A stretch of 64,000 bases of DNA from the NCBI RefSeq assembly GCF_014898055.3, contig NW_023605194.1, forward strand, positions 98,401,258 to 98,465,257, given 5' to 3'. The translations under genes were made by a program, and so were the position numbers. Below the pieces are notes generated by a model. The model worked only from the letters and a program-made list of their open reading frames with translations. It was not told the DNA's origin and ran no database searches. This document shows, piece after piece, positions 1-11,329 of the stretch. The number at the start of each line of letters is the position of its first letter. Positions within the stretch are counted from its first letter, which is position 1. This DNA comes from Talpa occidentalis (lineage: Eukaryota; Chordata; Mammalia; Eulipotyphla; Talpidae).

Positions 1-215
1 AGTCTATTCTCTTGATCTGTGTTTCTATTCCCCCCCCAAAACCATGCTGTTTTGATAACTGTTGCAGTATAATATAGCTTGGCCTCAGGAAGTGTGGTAC
101 CTCCATATTTTCCGCCTTCTCCCATGATTGTTTTGTCCACTCAGTACCTTTTTGTTCCATACAATTTTATAAGTATTTGTTCGATCTACCCTTTGCTATT
201 TTTATCTCACTGGCT
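1..215 (-). mobile_element. L1 ORF2 fragment (antisense), cut by window edge
   Basis: The stretch reads as the reverse complement of an L1 ORF2 C-terminal-half segment. The recognisable part is the region where the + strand carries the ordinary antisense L1 text around 'accatgctgttttgat' and 'aatatagcttgg'. It is decayed, with no open frame. It continues left of the window, so its 3' end and TSD cannot be seen. Confidence 0.6.
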
Positions 216-2369
216 CCTTCTTCCATCTCCAAGTTTCAGTTGACCCCATTCCTCATACTTTCTCCATGATAAGAAACTGAACACATCTATCATAGCACAG
301 ATGGCACCCAATTTACGATGGTTTGACTTTCAGTTTTTTTATATTTACAAAAGTGTAAAATCTATATGCATTTAGTAGAAACCATACTTTGAATTTTGAT
401 CTTTTCACAAGTTAGCAATATGTGGTACAAATACACTTTTGCAGTGCTGGGCAGTGGCAGTGAGTGGTTGTTTCAAATCAGTCACTTGGTCATGTGTGTA
501 AACAATAGATACTTTAAAGTATATTGTATTAAATGCATTTTCAACTTATGTTTTCAACTTAGGTTGGACTTATCAGAATGTAACTCCAATGTAAACCCAG
601 AAAGGTCTATATTTATCATGTTATATTTATAATAAATTTTGGAAATCATAAAGTATATGATTAGAAAATTTTCAGCTTCTGTAGAAGTGTAAAGAAAGTC
701 CTTCTATCCAATTTTCCCCAGCTTCACTCTTCCCTGAGTTAACACTTTTAATGGTTTAGTGTGTTTTCTCGGCCTTTTTATCTGCATTTATAAACATACA
801 TATGAGTAATGGAATTCATCTAAAAATATGGCTCAGTGGTTTCCCTTTTTTTTTTTTAAATTTCATATCTCATGGGCATTGGTGCATGTCAAGACTTGAA
901 AACTTACCACATTTTTTTTCAATAATTGCCTTTTCTTTAAAGAGAGATCAAGGAAAAAGCAGTACTTTAGTGTGTCCAGGATTCTCTAGAAATAAGTTAG
1001 AAAATCTCTTTTTAATTCAGTGACTTGTCTTACTTTTATCCTTATTTTATATGTCCTTGAATAAAATATCTATACTGTTTTCCAGAGGTGATTTAAAGCA
1101 AAACTCAGTAACTGACTTTATTTATACAATTTATGTATTGATATCTATGTATTTATATCATTACTCATTTCTATCGTAATGCATTTTTTTTTTTTTTTGG
1201 TCTTTGTGACCCTGCCATTAACTCTAGAACTCATTCCTAATTTTTTATATTTCAATGAAATATTAGAGAGTTTTAAGAATATTATTGAATTAATTTTCAT
1301 AGTGACTTGATGAGCTAAGTATGATAAAATCAATCCTACTTTACAAATGGAAGTTGAGATTTAGAGGAAGTAGTCTAACTATATACTAATTACATCAAGA
1401 GTGTCCATGCCTTCCTACTCCTGGACTTTTCATTGTGATGTTCCATCAGCTGTGCTTTGAATCCCTGTTTCTACACCATTTGATATAAAAATGCAGTTTG
1501 TTTCGTTTTTTTGGATGAATTAACTTACACTGAAATATTTATATGAGCAATGATTTATTGTATTGCCCTCTTACAGTCATTCTTTTAGAAACTGGAGATT
1601 TCATCTAAACAAATGCAAATCATATTAGCTCTTATTGGAGGAAATAATTATAATCAAACAGGCTTTTTGTTGTTCACCCAACAGTTTTAACAAAGAAGAT
1701 TCACTGAATCCGTGTCTCTGAATGAGCTCATACCTATTGCTTATGTGTTAGGAGGATGTCAGTAGCTCTACCAGATTTTACATATTTTGTATATTCTGCT
1801 TTACTTTTTTCATATTTTCCCTCTAATCCATTCCATTCAATTAAAAAAATTCTGAAAGGAAACTCAGACTTGCCTAGATTCTTTGAAAACTTTTCCTGAC
1901 ACTATCTTCCAAAGTGTTTGAACTGTTGGTATTCATTATTTGAAATAACCTTTTATAAAATTGACCAAAATATTTCAGAAAGTAGGCCATGGAGACCTTT
2001 TTACTATGCAATTGCCACCTGACTCTAGAGATCTCACTTTAATTCTGTGACTCTAAGATTTTTATTGCTAAAGGGTGATTGGGAAAACGGAGAGCAATTT
2101 TCTTGCATGAGGTCTTTAGGGATCATTTATTGTTTCAACAAAATAATCTCTCTGAGTATATGCAAAGTATTCAAGAAACAATGGGGGGCCCAGGGAGGAG
2201 TAAGTCTTGCCCCTTTCAAAGAGTTTGCCTTCTCTTCCTTATATCTGCATGTATATATGACTTTTTTCTCATTGAAAATATCTAATTTTCTTTCAGAAAG
2301 ATTGCTATTCCTTAAAAAGAAAATCACTTTTGCCCTGCCCTGCTATGCCATCTTAGCTATAAATCAAGT
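216..2369. other. Unique AT-rich sequence, no gene seen
   Basis: I see no conserved coding signal here. Short open frames have no recognisable domains, and their composition matches the surrounding AT-rich DNA. A faint MIR/L2-like stretch may lie at about 1300-1400 but is too decayed to call. There are oligo-T runs near 850 and 1187. Confidence 0.6.
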
Positions 2370-2910
2370 GTTCAGATGTGTGTGGGTCCATTTCTGGCCC
2401 CCTTATTCTACTCATTTGTTTGCTTGTCTATCCTTGGACTAATGCCACATTTTCTTTCTTTTTTTAAAAAGATTTATTTAATAATAATTACTGGGGTGTA
2501 AGCCAGAGGTGTGGGGGCAGGGGGTGAAAGATTCATCAGAGACAGAGTGAGCAGCAGAACAGGCAGATCTACTGAAATACACTGCTAAGGGGAACAGCAG
2601 GCAAGACAGGAGAGGTCTGCTGAGCCATGTGGGTCACCTCCCTGGTTGGGGATCGAACTCATGCTGCAGTGGCTGGTGCTAGCTTGATGGCACTGAGACT
2701 TTAAACCCTGAGCCACCAGGGAGGCCCCAATGCCACATTTTCTTAATAATCACTACCTTATAATAAGTCTCGCTATCTGGTAGATCATGTGTTTACACTC
2801 AGTTCATCCTCAAGAGTCTTAGCTATTCTTGGTCTTTTTCATTCCCATGCAAATCTTAGAATGAGTCTGTGAAGTTCTGAGTCTGTGAAGTTACTTATAT
2901 GTTAGTATAT
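2370..2910 (-). mobile_element. Old L1 ORF2 fragment (antisense), split by a SINE
   Basis: The flanks of the SINE at 2457-2728 together match the antisense ORF2 text of an old M-type L1: a 'tattct...ccttggactaatgcca' segment, then a 'tcttagctattcttggtc' segment. The frame is destroyed. A 16-bp tandem duplication (2862-2877 and 2878-2893) lies within it. The SINE insertion is younger than this element. Confidence 0.5.
2457..2728 (-). mobile_element. tRNA-derived SINE, older subtype (antisense)
   Basis: Read on the minus strand it starts with the GGCCTCCCTGGTGG-type tRNA-like head and ends in a TAAA/TTAT-rich tail (+ strand 'aagatttatttaataata'). An exact 16-bp TSD, aatgccacattttctt, flanks it at 2441-2456 and 2729-2744. 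The internal landmark 'cactgctaaggggaacagc' is the diverged form of the CTGCTCCCCTCAGCAGTG motif found in all eleven copies of this window. Confidence 0.9.
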
Positions 2911-5054
2911 GGAACACCAATATTAACACATTCACTTTCATATATTAATTTTCTATATTTGGACAGGTAATTGACACAGTCACATGTTTTTTAAAGATAA
3001 CTCTAGAAAGAATATGGAAGAATAGATCAGAGGGAAGTAGACAACTCTAGAATTTACTGAAATTCTTTTGGCTGAAGATGCTGAGAGTCTGTTTTAATAT
3101 AGAAAGGAAAGGCTGGGACAAGATCAGAACACAGTTGGAAAGAATGCCATGCCATTGTTTCAACATGTAAGGACAAGACTTTGGGGGAGAAGGTACACAT
3201 GAATACATCAAAGAGATAACTGTGAATGGATAGAAATGTCTTCAAAACAGGCTACCCTCAGACTGTGTGAAAACTTTATTATAGTAAAGTTTCAGAAAGA
3301 AAAGAAAGTCTATATCATAATTATACAGAACTTTGAAGAAACAGGAAACTTGCAGTTTAGTTTGAAACTTGTGATTGATGGTAAATATATTAACACAGGA
3401 ATTATGCATGACTCCACTTTGTTTAATATTATTTTTCAGTTTTTGATATTCCCAGCAATAGGTTTTTCAATTTTTACATCTGGTGTCTTTCAGGTAACTT
3501 GATTTCAGTTTGTAGCATCATAAGTCTTCCTGAAAATGCATTCAAATATTTTTCAGTTGATAGTATCTTCCAGAGTTTGACTCAGTCTGTGTTTTCTAGC
3601 AATTTCTCTTATCATGTTTTCTCCTACAATGAATGTTTTTTCTGATATGTTCTTTAACAAGTTCAGGAAAAGCAGATCATACAATAACTGGACTAGCATG
3701 GTTTGGATTTGTATTTGGTCCCATTTCTGTAAAGCCATAATAAGATTATTAGGGAAATTTCGTTTTCTTTGAACTGTATGAATATTTAATGTAGTAATTA
3801 CACAGTCAGGTATTTCACACTCAAGATCATTCTTTCTACTTTTATATTTTGACCTTCTGAATTTTGCACTTTAAAAAGAAATGGGCCCTCTGGAGCATGG
3901 CAAATTTAATTTAAAGGCATTTGCAATAGGATGTTATCTCATCTGTCAAGATAATGTAACCATAGGGTCTCTTTTCTTTCCTTGGGACTCATGGGTTGGG
4001 GAACTGTTACTGTAAATTCTAATGCTAGGCCTGTGCCATGGAAATGTGGGGAAAAATTCTGATAATTGCTCAAGAGATAGATTAGGAAGGTTGTAGGACC
4101 CATAATTTAGATATTTTTGAATTTAGTAAGTTATAACCTGATTTCAAAAGTGATGGTGGCATCTAATAGAAGGGGGAAAAAGACTGGATGTAGGAAAACA
4201 TGTAACTCAGAAGCATAGTATGTGTGTGTGTGTGTGTGTAATTGTAATAGTATTGGTGAGGAAGGTAGTTTTAACTTTTCATTGGTTAGCTTTCCAGAGT
4301 GAAACATCAAATCTGTGAAACAGTGGTTTTTTTGTGTTTTGTCTTCCACAGAACATGGTTCTCTATATATCTGTAACTCACTCTTTACGGTTTACCCAGC
4401 AACTGATTGAAGGGAATTCTTTAGTGTCTAACATCTGGTTTGGGATTCTCAACAGACCTGTCAGTCTATATGTTCTTCGTTGTGTCCATTTTCAGCATTC
4501 ATGAAATGGATGTTTTTAAGCAGTAGCCAAAGATACACTCCCATGTGTATTAAGAGTGGAGTTTGATAAATGAACTGTATCAGAGAGTCTTTAGCAATCT
4601 GTGTCTGATTGGGAGATAGAAATCACATAGGTTATACTCAGAGGAAGTTTGATATGAGAATTTTTAACTCTAATAAGAGTAACTACATAAGGAACCTCTA
4701 TGTAGCACATTACCATTAAGGGAGCATACCTGAAGAAGGACACATTTGGATGCAGTTCAGGCTTCTTGGCTAATGCAGGCTTTGGCCACCCAAGGCAGAG
4801 AAGGTAGCGGAGAGCAGTTGTGGGCAAACTAAGTAGCCCTCCAGAGTGCAGGTGGGATCCACAGGCAAGCAGAATCTGGATGTCAGCAGGAGGCAGAAGT
4901 GTTTTAGGAAGTGGGATATACAGGGCTGTAGAAGGTTTGGGGGAAAGTTTTCAAGAGAGTTGAAGGCAGGTCATTACCAGGCCAAGGCAGCAGGGCAGCA
5001 TCAGGATCCTGTGACTTGGGCAGACTCCCTCTGTCTTCTGCTGGGAAAGTTTAG
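2911..5054. other. Unique sequence with a (TG)n microsatellite, no gene seen
   Basis: No coding exon or classifiable repeat is recognised. A (TG)n tract lies at 4221-4239. Short open frames at 3236-3502 and 4846-5199 show no domain; the latter runs into the neighbouring SINE and is an artefact of it. Confidence 0.6.
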
Positions 5055-5069
5055 CATCATGTTCACTTT

Positions 5070-5325
5070 TTTAAAAAGATTTATTTATTTATGCATACAA
5101 GAATTGGGGTACAGGCCAGAGGTACGGAGGCGAGTGAGAAGATTCACCAGAGACAGAGTGGGAAACAGAACAGGCCGATTGACTGAAATACACTGCTGAG
5201 GGAGCAGCGGGTGAGTCAGGAGAGGTCTGCTGTGCCATGTGGGTCAGTTCCCTGGCCAGGGATGGAACTCATGCTGCAGAGGCTGTGGATAGCTTCATAG
5301 TGCTGTGCTTAACGCCTTACGCCGC
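5070..5325 (-). mobile_element. tRNA-derived SINE, older subtype (antisense)
   Basis: Exact 15-bp TSD catcatgttcacttt at 5055-5069 and 5326-5340. The minus-strand tail is (TAAA)n after TTGTATGCA, the older-subtype hallmark. The head of the element (right end on +) is mutated relative to the usual CCCTGGTGG. Confidence 0.9.
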
Positions 5326-5563
5326 CATCATGTTCACTTTAAAGAATAAGTGCTTAAAGGAATTCGTGACTTACAAAGCATTATATTCAAGGATGTGTGA
5401 ACTTAGGAGGTAATAAATTCATAACTGGCAGAATCCAAGAGCAGTGAAGAGGATGAACTCCAGTATTACAAAAAAGACTGGTGTTGGAAAGAAAGTCTTT
5501 AAGAGGATACTGGCAACAATCTTTTCCCACTGTTCACAGCAAGAATAGAAAATGCTCACATTT

Positions 5564-6680
5564 TTGGGCATTTGGGTTGTTTCCAAAGCTTAGCTATTGT
5601 AAATTGTGCTGCTATAACATAGGGTGCAGGTGCGCTTTGGAATTAATGTTTCTGTGTCCTTTGGGTAAATACCTAGGAGTGGAATTGCTGGATCATATGG
5701 ACGCTCCATCTTTAGCAGGTTGAGGAATCTCCACACAGCTCTCCATAGTGGCTGGACCAATTTGCACTCCCACCAGCAGTGCAGGAGAGTTCCTTTCTTT
5801 CTACATCCTCGCCAACATTTGTTGTTGCTAGTTTTTTTAATATGTGCCATTCTCACTGGTGTGAGATGGTATCTCATTGTAGTTTTGATTTGCATTTCCC
5901 TGATTACAAGTGATGTTGAACATTTTTTCATATGCCTGTTGGCCATTTGCATTTCCTCTTCAGAGAAGTTTCTTTTTAGCTCTTCTGCCCATTTTTTGAC
6001 TGGATTATTTTCTTTGTTTTTGTTGAGTCTTATCAGCTCTTTGTAGATTTTTGTGATCAGTCCTTTATCATTAGTGTTGTGTGCAAAAATGTTCTCTCAG
6101 TCGGTGGGTTTCTCTTTATTTTGGTTATTGTCTCTTTTGCTGTGCAGAAGCTCTTTAATTTGATGTAGTCCCAATGCCCAAAAATAGATGACTGGATCAA
6201 GAAGATGTGGTACATATACACAATGGAATATTACTCAGCATTCAAAAAAGATAAACACATGCAATTTGCAGCAACATGGATGGCGCTGGAAGGGATCATG
6301 CCCAGCGAAATAAGCCAGAAGAAAAAGAAAAATACCGGATGGTCTCACTCAAAACAGGAATCTAGAAAACCTAAATATGGACCAGGAAAAAGAATAACTA
6401 TAAGAAGGAAAAAAAATCAAAATCAACAAACAACTATGAGCTAGAGACAATCTTTGGAGGTGGGGAAAGGAAGGATTGGGGTCAAAATTGGGATTGCAAT
6501 TGTATGGGGAATATAAAAATAAAAAAAAATTAAAAAAAAGAATGTAAAGTAGAAAAGACAGTTGCATGTATTTTTGTAGTTCAATCTAAGCTGTTTCACC
6601 CACTTTGCTGATGCTCACACTGTTGTCCTTAATTTGATTAGATAAAATTTAACCTCGATAAATAAGTATATATATAAAAA
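5564..6680 (+). mobile_element. Young L1, 5'-inverted, with 3' transduction
   Basis: An exact 17-bp TSD (agaaaatgctcacattt) lies at 5547-5563 and 6681-6697. From 5564 to about 6172 the DNA is antisense ORF2. From about 6173 it is sense ORF2, ending in the C-terminal block with [20 protein letters not shown], followed by the G-rich 3' UTR to about 6540. The two ORF2 pieces meet almost at the same L1 position ('aaatgccca' occurs at both ends), which is the classic twin-priming signature. Sequence from 6541 to 6680 is not L1 but lies inside the TSD. The element is dead: it is 5'-truncated and inverted. Confidence 0.88.
6541..6680 (+). mobile_element. Candidate 3' transduced segment of the L1
   Basis: About 140 bp of non-L1 sequence sits between the L1 A-rich 3' end and the right TSD at 6681. 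It ends in 'tatatataaaaa', a weak second A-tail. Because it lies inside the duplication it must have arrived with the insertion. Read-through of the weak L1 polyadenylation site in the source element is the normal explanation. Confidence 0.7.
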
Positions 6681-6697
6681 AGAAAATGCTCACATTT

Positions 6698-8702
6698 CTT
6701 CAAGGTATCTTAGCATATTAATCTGTACATTTCTAAATAAAACAGAATAATTGTTTTCCTGTATATTTAAAAATAATAGCAGACCTTAGAAAAAATTATA
6801 TTCAAATAAACGTGTCCAAATAACGAACATAATGAAATTTTTTTTTCTGGAAAACAATTAAAGGACTGCAATTCATAAGCCAGGGAACATTTCTTACGGG
6901 CCTTTTTCCCTTCACAATTTTCTTTCATATCATTTTATGTGGAGCTACTCATAGGTGACCCTTTACCCACCAACATATAAATGAAATATGAAATATTTTT
7001 CTTTGAACCCCAAACTTACTTTCTTCCTTCCCCTGCTTCTCTTTCTCCCTCAACTTTTTCCACTCTCTTCTACTTCCTTTCATTCACTCCTTAAGTTTTC
7101 CTTCTTCTCTTCTGCATTCTAAGCTTCAATTGTTCTCTGCCTTTTGCTAATTCAGCCTTTGGAGAGTCCTTGAGCTAGCTGTAGAGAATCTCCCCTGAAG
7201 GCAGAGTAGGGGGTACGAGGGAGGGCACCTCCTTCTCTTCACTAGGGTGGGTGGAGATGCTGGGAACATTAATGGATTATAAATCCTGTCCCCTTCACAC
7301 TTTCTCCTCATCAATCTTTGTTGACTCCTGAGGAGACATATTCAATATTCAGTATTCAAAATGTTCTTCCAGAGGCTCCTTGAATTTACAACCTAATGCC
7401 ACCCTGTGCTTCTTCCTCTTTACTGGCCTGTATATGATGTGGAAAGTGCTGGCAGGTAAATTGTGAATAGGCGTGCAAACATTCTCTCTTCTAGAAAACC
7501 TTCAACATCCATATTGGCATGTAAATCTTTGCCCTCGCATTTAAATCTTTGCCCTCTAACATCTCTGCTGCTCATAACTTGCAAAAAGTCTTCCCTAAAA
7601 ACTTATATTCACAGTCATCCTCCTTTATAGGTGTTCTTCTGCATGGCAAGCGACCACAGATGCAGGGGAGAGACGTCCTGCGGCCTCCTGCTTGCGCACA
7701 GCAGACCATGCTGAAACTCCAGGTGAATTTTACTTGCTTACAAACCAAGAAAATTAAATTGCTAGGGTTTAAATACACCTTAACTAATGATTCTTTAAAG
7801 AAATATATAGGATTTTATTGTTTTAATGGAAACCAGTCTGGATTCACTTTCTAAATGTGGTAGCTGTTAGGTACGAAGTATTTCGGTTGCCTTTCTCCAT
7901 TGCACACCCAGTGAGATTGTGCTGCTGGTGGGGCAGGTAATGGGTCTGTCCATGCAAGTGCATTTAGTTGCCATTGAGAGGCTCTGTGGAGCTCTCTTTT
8001 CTGTCGTGGTGACTGGGAACATTTGAGATGGGAGCTGTTCCATTGGTCAGGCCCTAATGAGGGAAGATGTAAAGCAGAAAATGTTGCAACTCTGTGGACA
8101 TGTCACATAGGTGAAGAGGAAGCCTTTGTTGTTTTGAGGTACTGAGATTTTGGGTTGTGGCTTAGGATGAACTAGCTCATACAGACCAGTTCCCTAAACA
8201 TGAATATTTCTCCTTGCCCTAATGAGATACATGGACCTTGTGTAAATAACTTTGGAATGTCAGAGTCACTGTACAGACTTTCCCATTTTGTGATGTTTCT
8301 GCCATTTAAAAAAAAATTCTGAAATAATTTTCTAGCAAAGATCCATCCATAGGGTATATGACTTTTACATTAAATTTATTAAAGAAAGAGGTTGTCACTA
8401 ATATATATTTTATCTAATTTTTATATCAATTTCTAGATAATTCCATTCATTTTCTCTCATTTGCCCATTCATCCATTTATGCTGTTGTTTAATAAACTCT
8501 ATTGAATGCCACCCATTGGACTAGGTGGGGCTATCAATATGTACAGACAGTCCGTATGACTATACTTATATTGAGTTACCAACCCATTTCTTGTCTAGAA
8601 AGACTAGGACTAATTAAAAGTAAAAAGAGATCATTTTAAAGTAATTGTACCTCAATATATATGGTATACATATAAGCAAGTTTAAAGCTTCTTTAAGTCA
8701 TT
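6698..8702. other. Unique sequence with pyrimidine tracts, no gene seen
   Basis: It holds a C/T-rich tract at about 7018-7110 and otherwise ordinary unique DNA. The open frame at 7549-7854 (101 codons) has no recognisable domain and no start context that distinguishes it from chance. Confidence 0.6.
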
Positions 8703-8720
8703 AAAAATGTGTGTTAGAGT

Positions 8721-8922
8721 GAGACCATCCGGTAGCAGGAATCTAGAAAACTTAAATAAGGGACCAGGAAAATGAATAACTATAAGAGAGTGACAATCAA
8801 AATCAACAAAAACTATGAACCAGAGACACTTTTTGGGGTTGGGGGCGGGAGGGGAGGGATTGGGTCAGAATGGGGGATTGCAATTGTATGGGGAATATAA
8901 AAATAAAATTTATTATTAAAAA
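8721..8922 (+). mobile_element. Very short young L1 3' end with micro-inversion
   Basis: Exact 18-bp TSD aaaaatgtgtgttagagt at 8703-8720 and 8923-8940. Only the L1 3' UTR is present. Its first about 14 bases (8721-8734) are the reverse complement of the end of ORF2, while the rest runs forward from 'gcaggaatctag'. This looks like twin priming with a tiny inverted arm. A G-rich tract lies at 8835-8858. Confidence 0.9.
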
Positions 8923-8940
8923 AAAAATGTGTGTTAGAGT

Positions 8941-9449
8941 AGACAGGAAGCTTATTGCATCCACCTACCTTTAATCTGTCCAGATCTAAGCTAGCTAACA
9001 TAAAGTGCTCTCTATATGTTATACTGTTTTTGTGGGTGTTTGGTATCATTGTGTGAACTAATCTAGAGATGTAACAGAAACCCAGTAAGTTGTGGAGGTG
9101 GGTGACTTCATTTTATATAAATTTGTTTCATTTGGACTTGCCAAGCGAGTTGGTGGGGTATATTTTTCCATACATAATGGTGCCCTCTCATGGGAGTGGA
9201 GTGGAGCAATGTCGACCTCCAGTGGTTGAATTTACTCTTATCAGGAGTACTTAACCCTCTGGGAGATCTCGTTGGTGTCTCCTGTGTTGTGTTTCTGAAT
9301 AGTTTCTCATTGTTGAGTATTGAACTTGGTTTGAAATGTTATAGATGATATTTTCAAGATAAAAATTATGAATCACAGAAAAGCACACAAAAAGAAGCAT
9401 CACAGGTTGGGCCCTTGTAAGGAAAATAATACAGAGATGAAATGCATTT
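8941..9449. other. Unique sequence, nothing identified
   Basis: No repeat family or coding region is recognised between the short L1 and the next SINE. Confidence 0.6.
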
Positions 9450-9464
9450 GAAAATGTGACTGGT

Positions 9465-9741
9465 GGCCTCCCGGTGGCGCAGCGTTGAGCGCTGGGTTGC
9501 GAAGCTGCCAGCCTCTGAGGCGGTTCGATTCCCGCTGCTCCCGGCACCAGAGGAGGGTCCCACATGGTGCGCAGACTCTCCTGAGCTGCTCCCTCAGCAG
9601 TGTATTCGGTCCTTCTGGCTCTGCTCTGCTCTGGCTCTGGTGATTCTCTCAGCGCTTCTGATGTACCCAGTGCATGTATAAACGAAACAAACGACAAATA
9701 ATAAATAAATAAAAACATGCCTCTATAAAAAAAAAAAAAAA
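9465..9741 (+). mobile_element. tRNA-derived SINE, young subtype with CATGCCTCTATAAAA tail
   Basis: The tRNA-like head carries A-box (tggcgcagcg) and B-box (ggttcgattcc) type pol III promoter motifs. After TGTATAAA come a simple AAAC/AAAT tail and then the conserved 'acatgcctctataaaa' terminus and an A run. The TSD is imperfect (gaaaatgtgactgg at 9450-9463; gaaaaatgttgactgg at 9742-9757). Confidence 0.88.
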
Positions 9742-10085
9742 GAAAAATGTTGACTGGTAGGTGATAAATTCACAAGGGAAAAAGTGAGGTTTTTGGGCAA
9801 AGGATGTGATGAGAGGTATCCCTACAAACATGCCTCTTAGGTGGTTTTCAGGTAAGTGTTTATTTGCAGAATAACTTTGCATATTTCATATCTCTTGCTC
9901 TTTGTACATATTTATATGTAATTTACAAAGTGTGATGAAATGTATTCTATAACACATGCCTCAACATTAGAGTAACATTTGAGAAGAAATATCATTCTAT
10001 ATTACTATATTTAAATATTTTAATATAAAATAAGACATCACTCTTTTATTTGTCATCTGGGATGGCTTTAGTTTTTCCAGTAAGG

Positions 10086-10371
10086 GTTTTTTTTTTTTTT
10101 AAAGATTTATTTTTTTATTTATTTATACAAGCACTGGGTACAGTCAGAAGTGCAGGAGAGTGAGAGAATTTACCAGAGCCAGAGCGGGGAGCAGAGCAGG
10201 CAGAAGGACCAAAGTACACTGCTGAGGGGAGCAGCGGGCGGCAGAAGAGGTCTGTGCGCCATGTGGGACCCTCCTCTGGTGGCTGGGGAGCAGCCGGGGA
10301 TCGAACTGGCGCAGCAGAGGCTGTGGGCAGCTTCGCAACCAGCGCTCAACCGCTGTGCCACCGGGAGTCCC
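10086..10371 (-). mobile_element. tRNA-derived SINE (antisense), TTTATA-type tail
   Basis: Short TSD tccagtaagg at 10076-10085 and 10372-10381. The head (right end) reads GGTGGCACAGCGGTTGAGCGCTGG on the minus strand, with young-type sequence. The tail is (TAAA)n and lacks the CATGCCTCTATAAAA terminus of the copy at 9465. Open frames of 63-78 codons on both strands here are SINE artefacts. Confidence 0.88.
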
Positions 10372-10386
10372 TCCAGTAAGGTTTAA

Positions 10387-11329
10387 AGGATTTTTAATCT
10401 ATAGTTCCTGCTAGTACTTCACAAAACAACAGTTTGTCAGCTCATGAGTTCAGGAACATAGCAAGCTAAACTAGGTCCTAGGGGGACTGCAGGTATGAAG
10501 TCCATCTATTATGTTGATACTAATCCTGTCCTCTGATACAGAAGAAGAGCATTATATTGCATCTAATATAACATATATATTACATTACAGTATATTTGGT
10601 TCATACCAATAAGTACAGGTGTGAAAGAAGACATATGGAACATGCTATTTCCTACTTTTTTTTTCTTTCTTTCTGATAAAACTATAGAGAAGCAGTTTTG
10701 ATCATGAATAGTGAGAGGAATCTAAAGAGAAAAGAGATCTATGGCTGAGTACATGCGATATCATTCCTCTGCTGCATGGCATTTGGTAGAAGCCAAGTGG
10801 AATTGTTAATATTTCAATATAAGTAAGATTTACCTCATATTAAAAATAAGATTTAAATATATTAGAGAAGTTGAGACTTATTGAAGATCATGACCTTTTT
10901 GAGAGCTCTGAATGCACAGGGGTAATGACATCAATGGCGACCTATGGAAAAATGAAAGAATTCAATTGAATTTCTGGCTTCCTTTTTATAGAAACCCATT
11001 TGAATACATACACGCGCACACACAACACATTCATTAACCATCTGCTCTAAAATCAAAGAGCAGAAACATAAGCCTTTAGCCAATATATCCAATAACTGCT
11101 AAAAAGCACATTTTAATCCTCTGTGGGTACCATTTAAAGGCAAAAGAGAGCTTCAGAAATGACGAGAAGACTCAGACTCTGTGGTATCTAATGAGCAGTG
11201 CTCTCTCTCCAGCTAGCTAGGCTTGGAGTTTGAGCACAACATAGCACCAATGCAGATGGAGATTATGGTTGCCTCATTGAACTTGTTCATAGTTATTTAA
11301 TAGTATTATATTATTGAAGTACTGTTGTT
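10387..11329. other. Unique sequence, no gene seen
   Basis: AT-rich DNA with a short ACAC stretch near 11009. No domain-bearing frame or classifiable repeat is visible. Confidence 0.6.

Noticed and set aside
2047..2442. A 131-codon plus frame
   Set aside because: No domain is seen, it has AT-rich biased content, and its end runs into old antisense L1.
4221..4239. Short TG tract as a regulatory element
   Set aside because: An ordinary dinucleotide microsatellite with no supporting context.
7549..7854. A 101-codon plus frame as a novel gene
   Set aside because: No domain, weak start context, low-complexity flanks and no supporting splice or promoter signal.
10144..10386. Overlapping 63-78 codon frames on both strands
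   Set aside because: They lie inside a GC-rich tRNA-derived SINE. Similar frames recur in every SINE copy.
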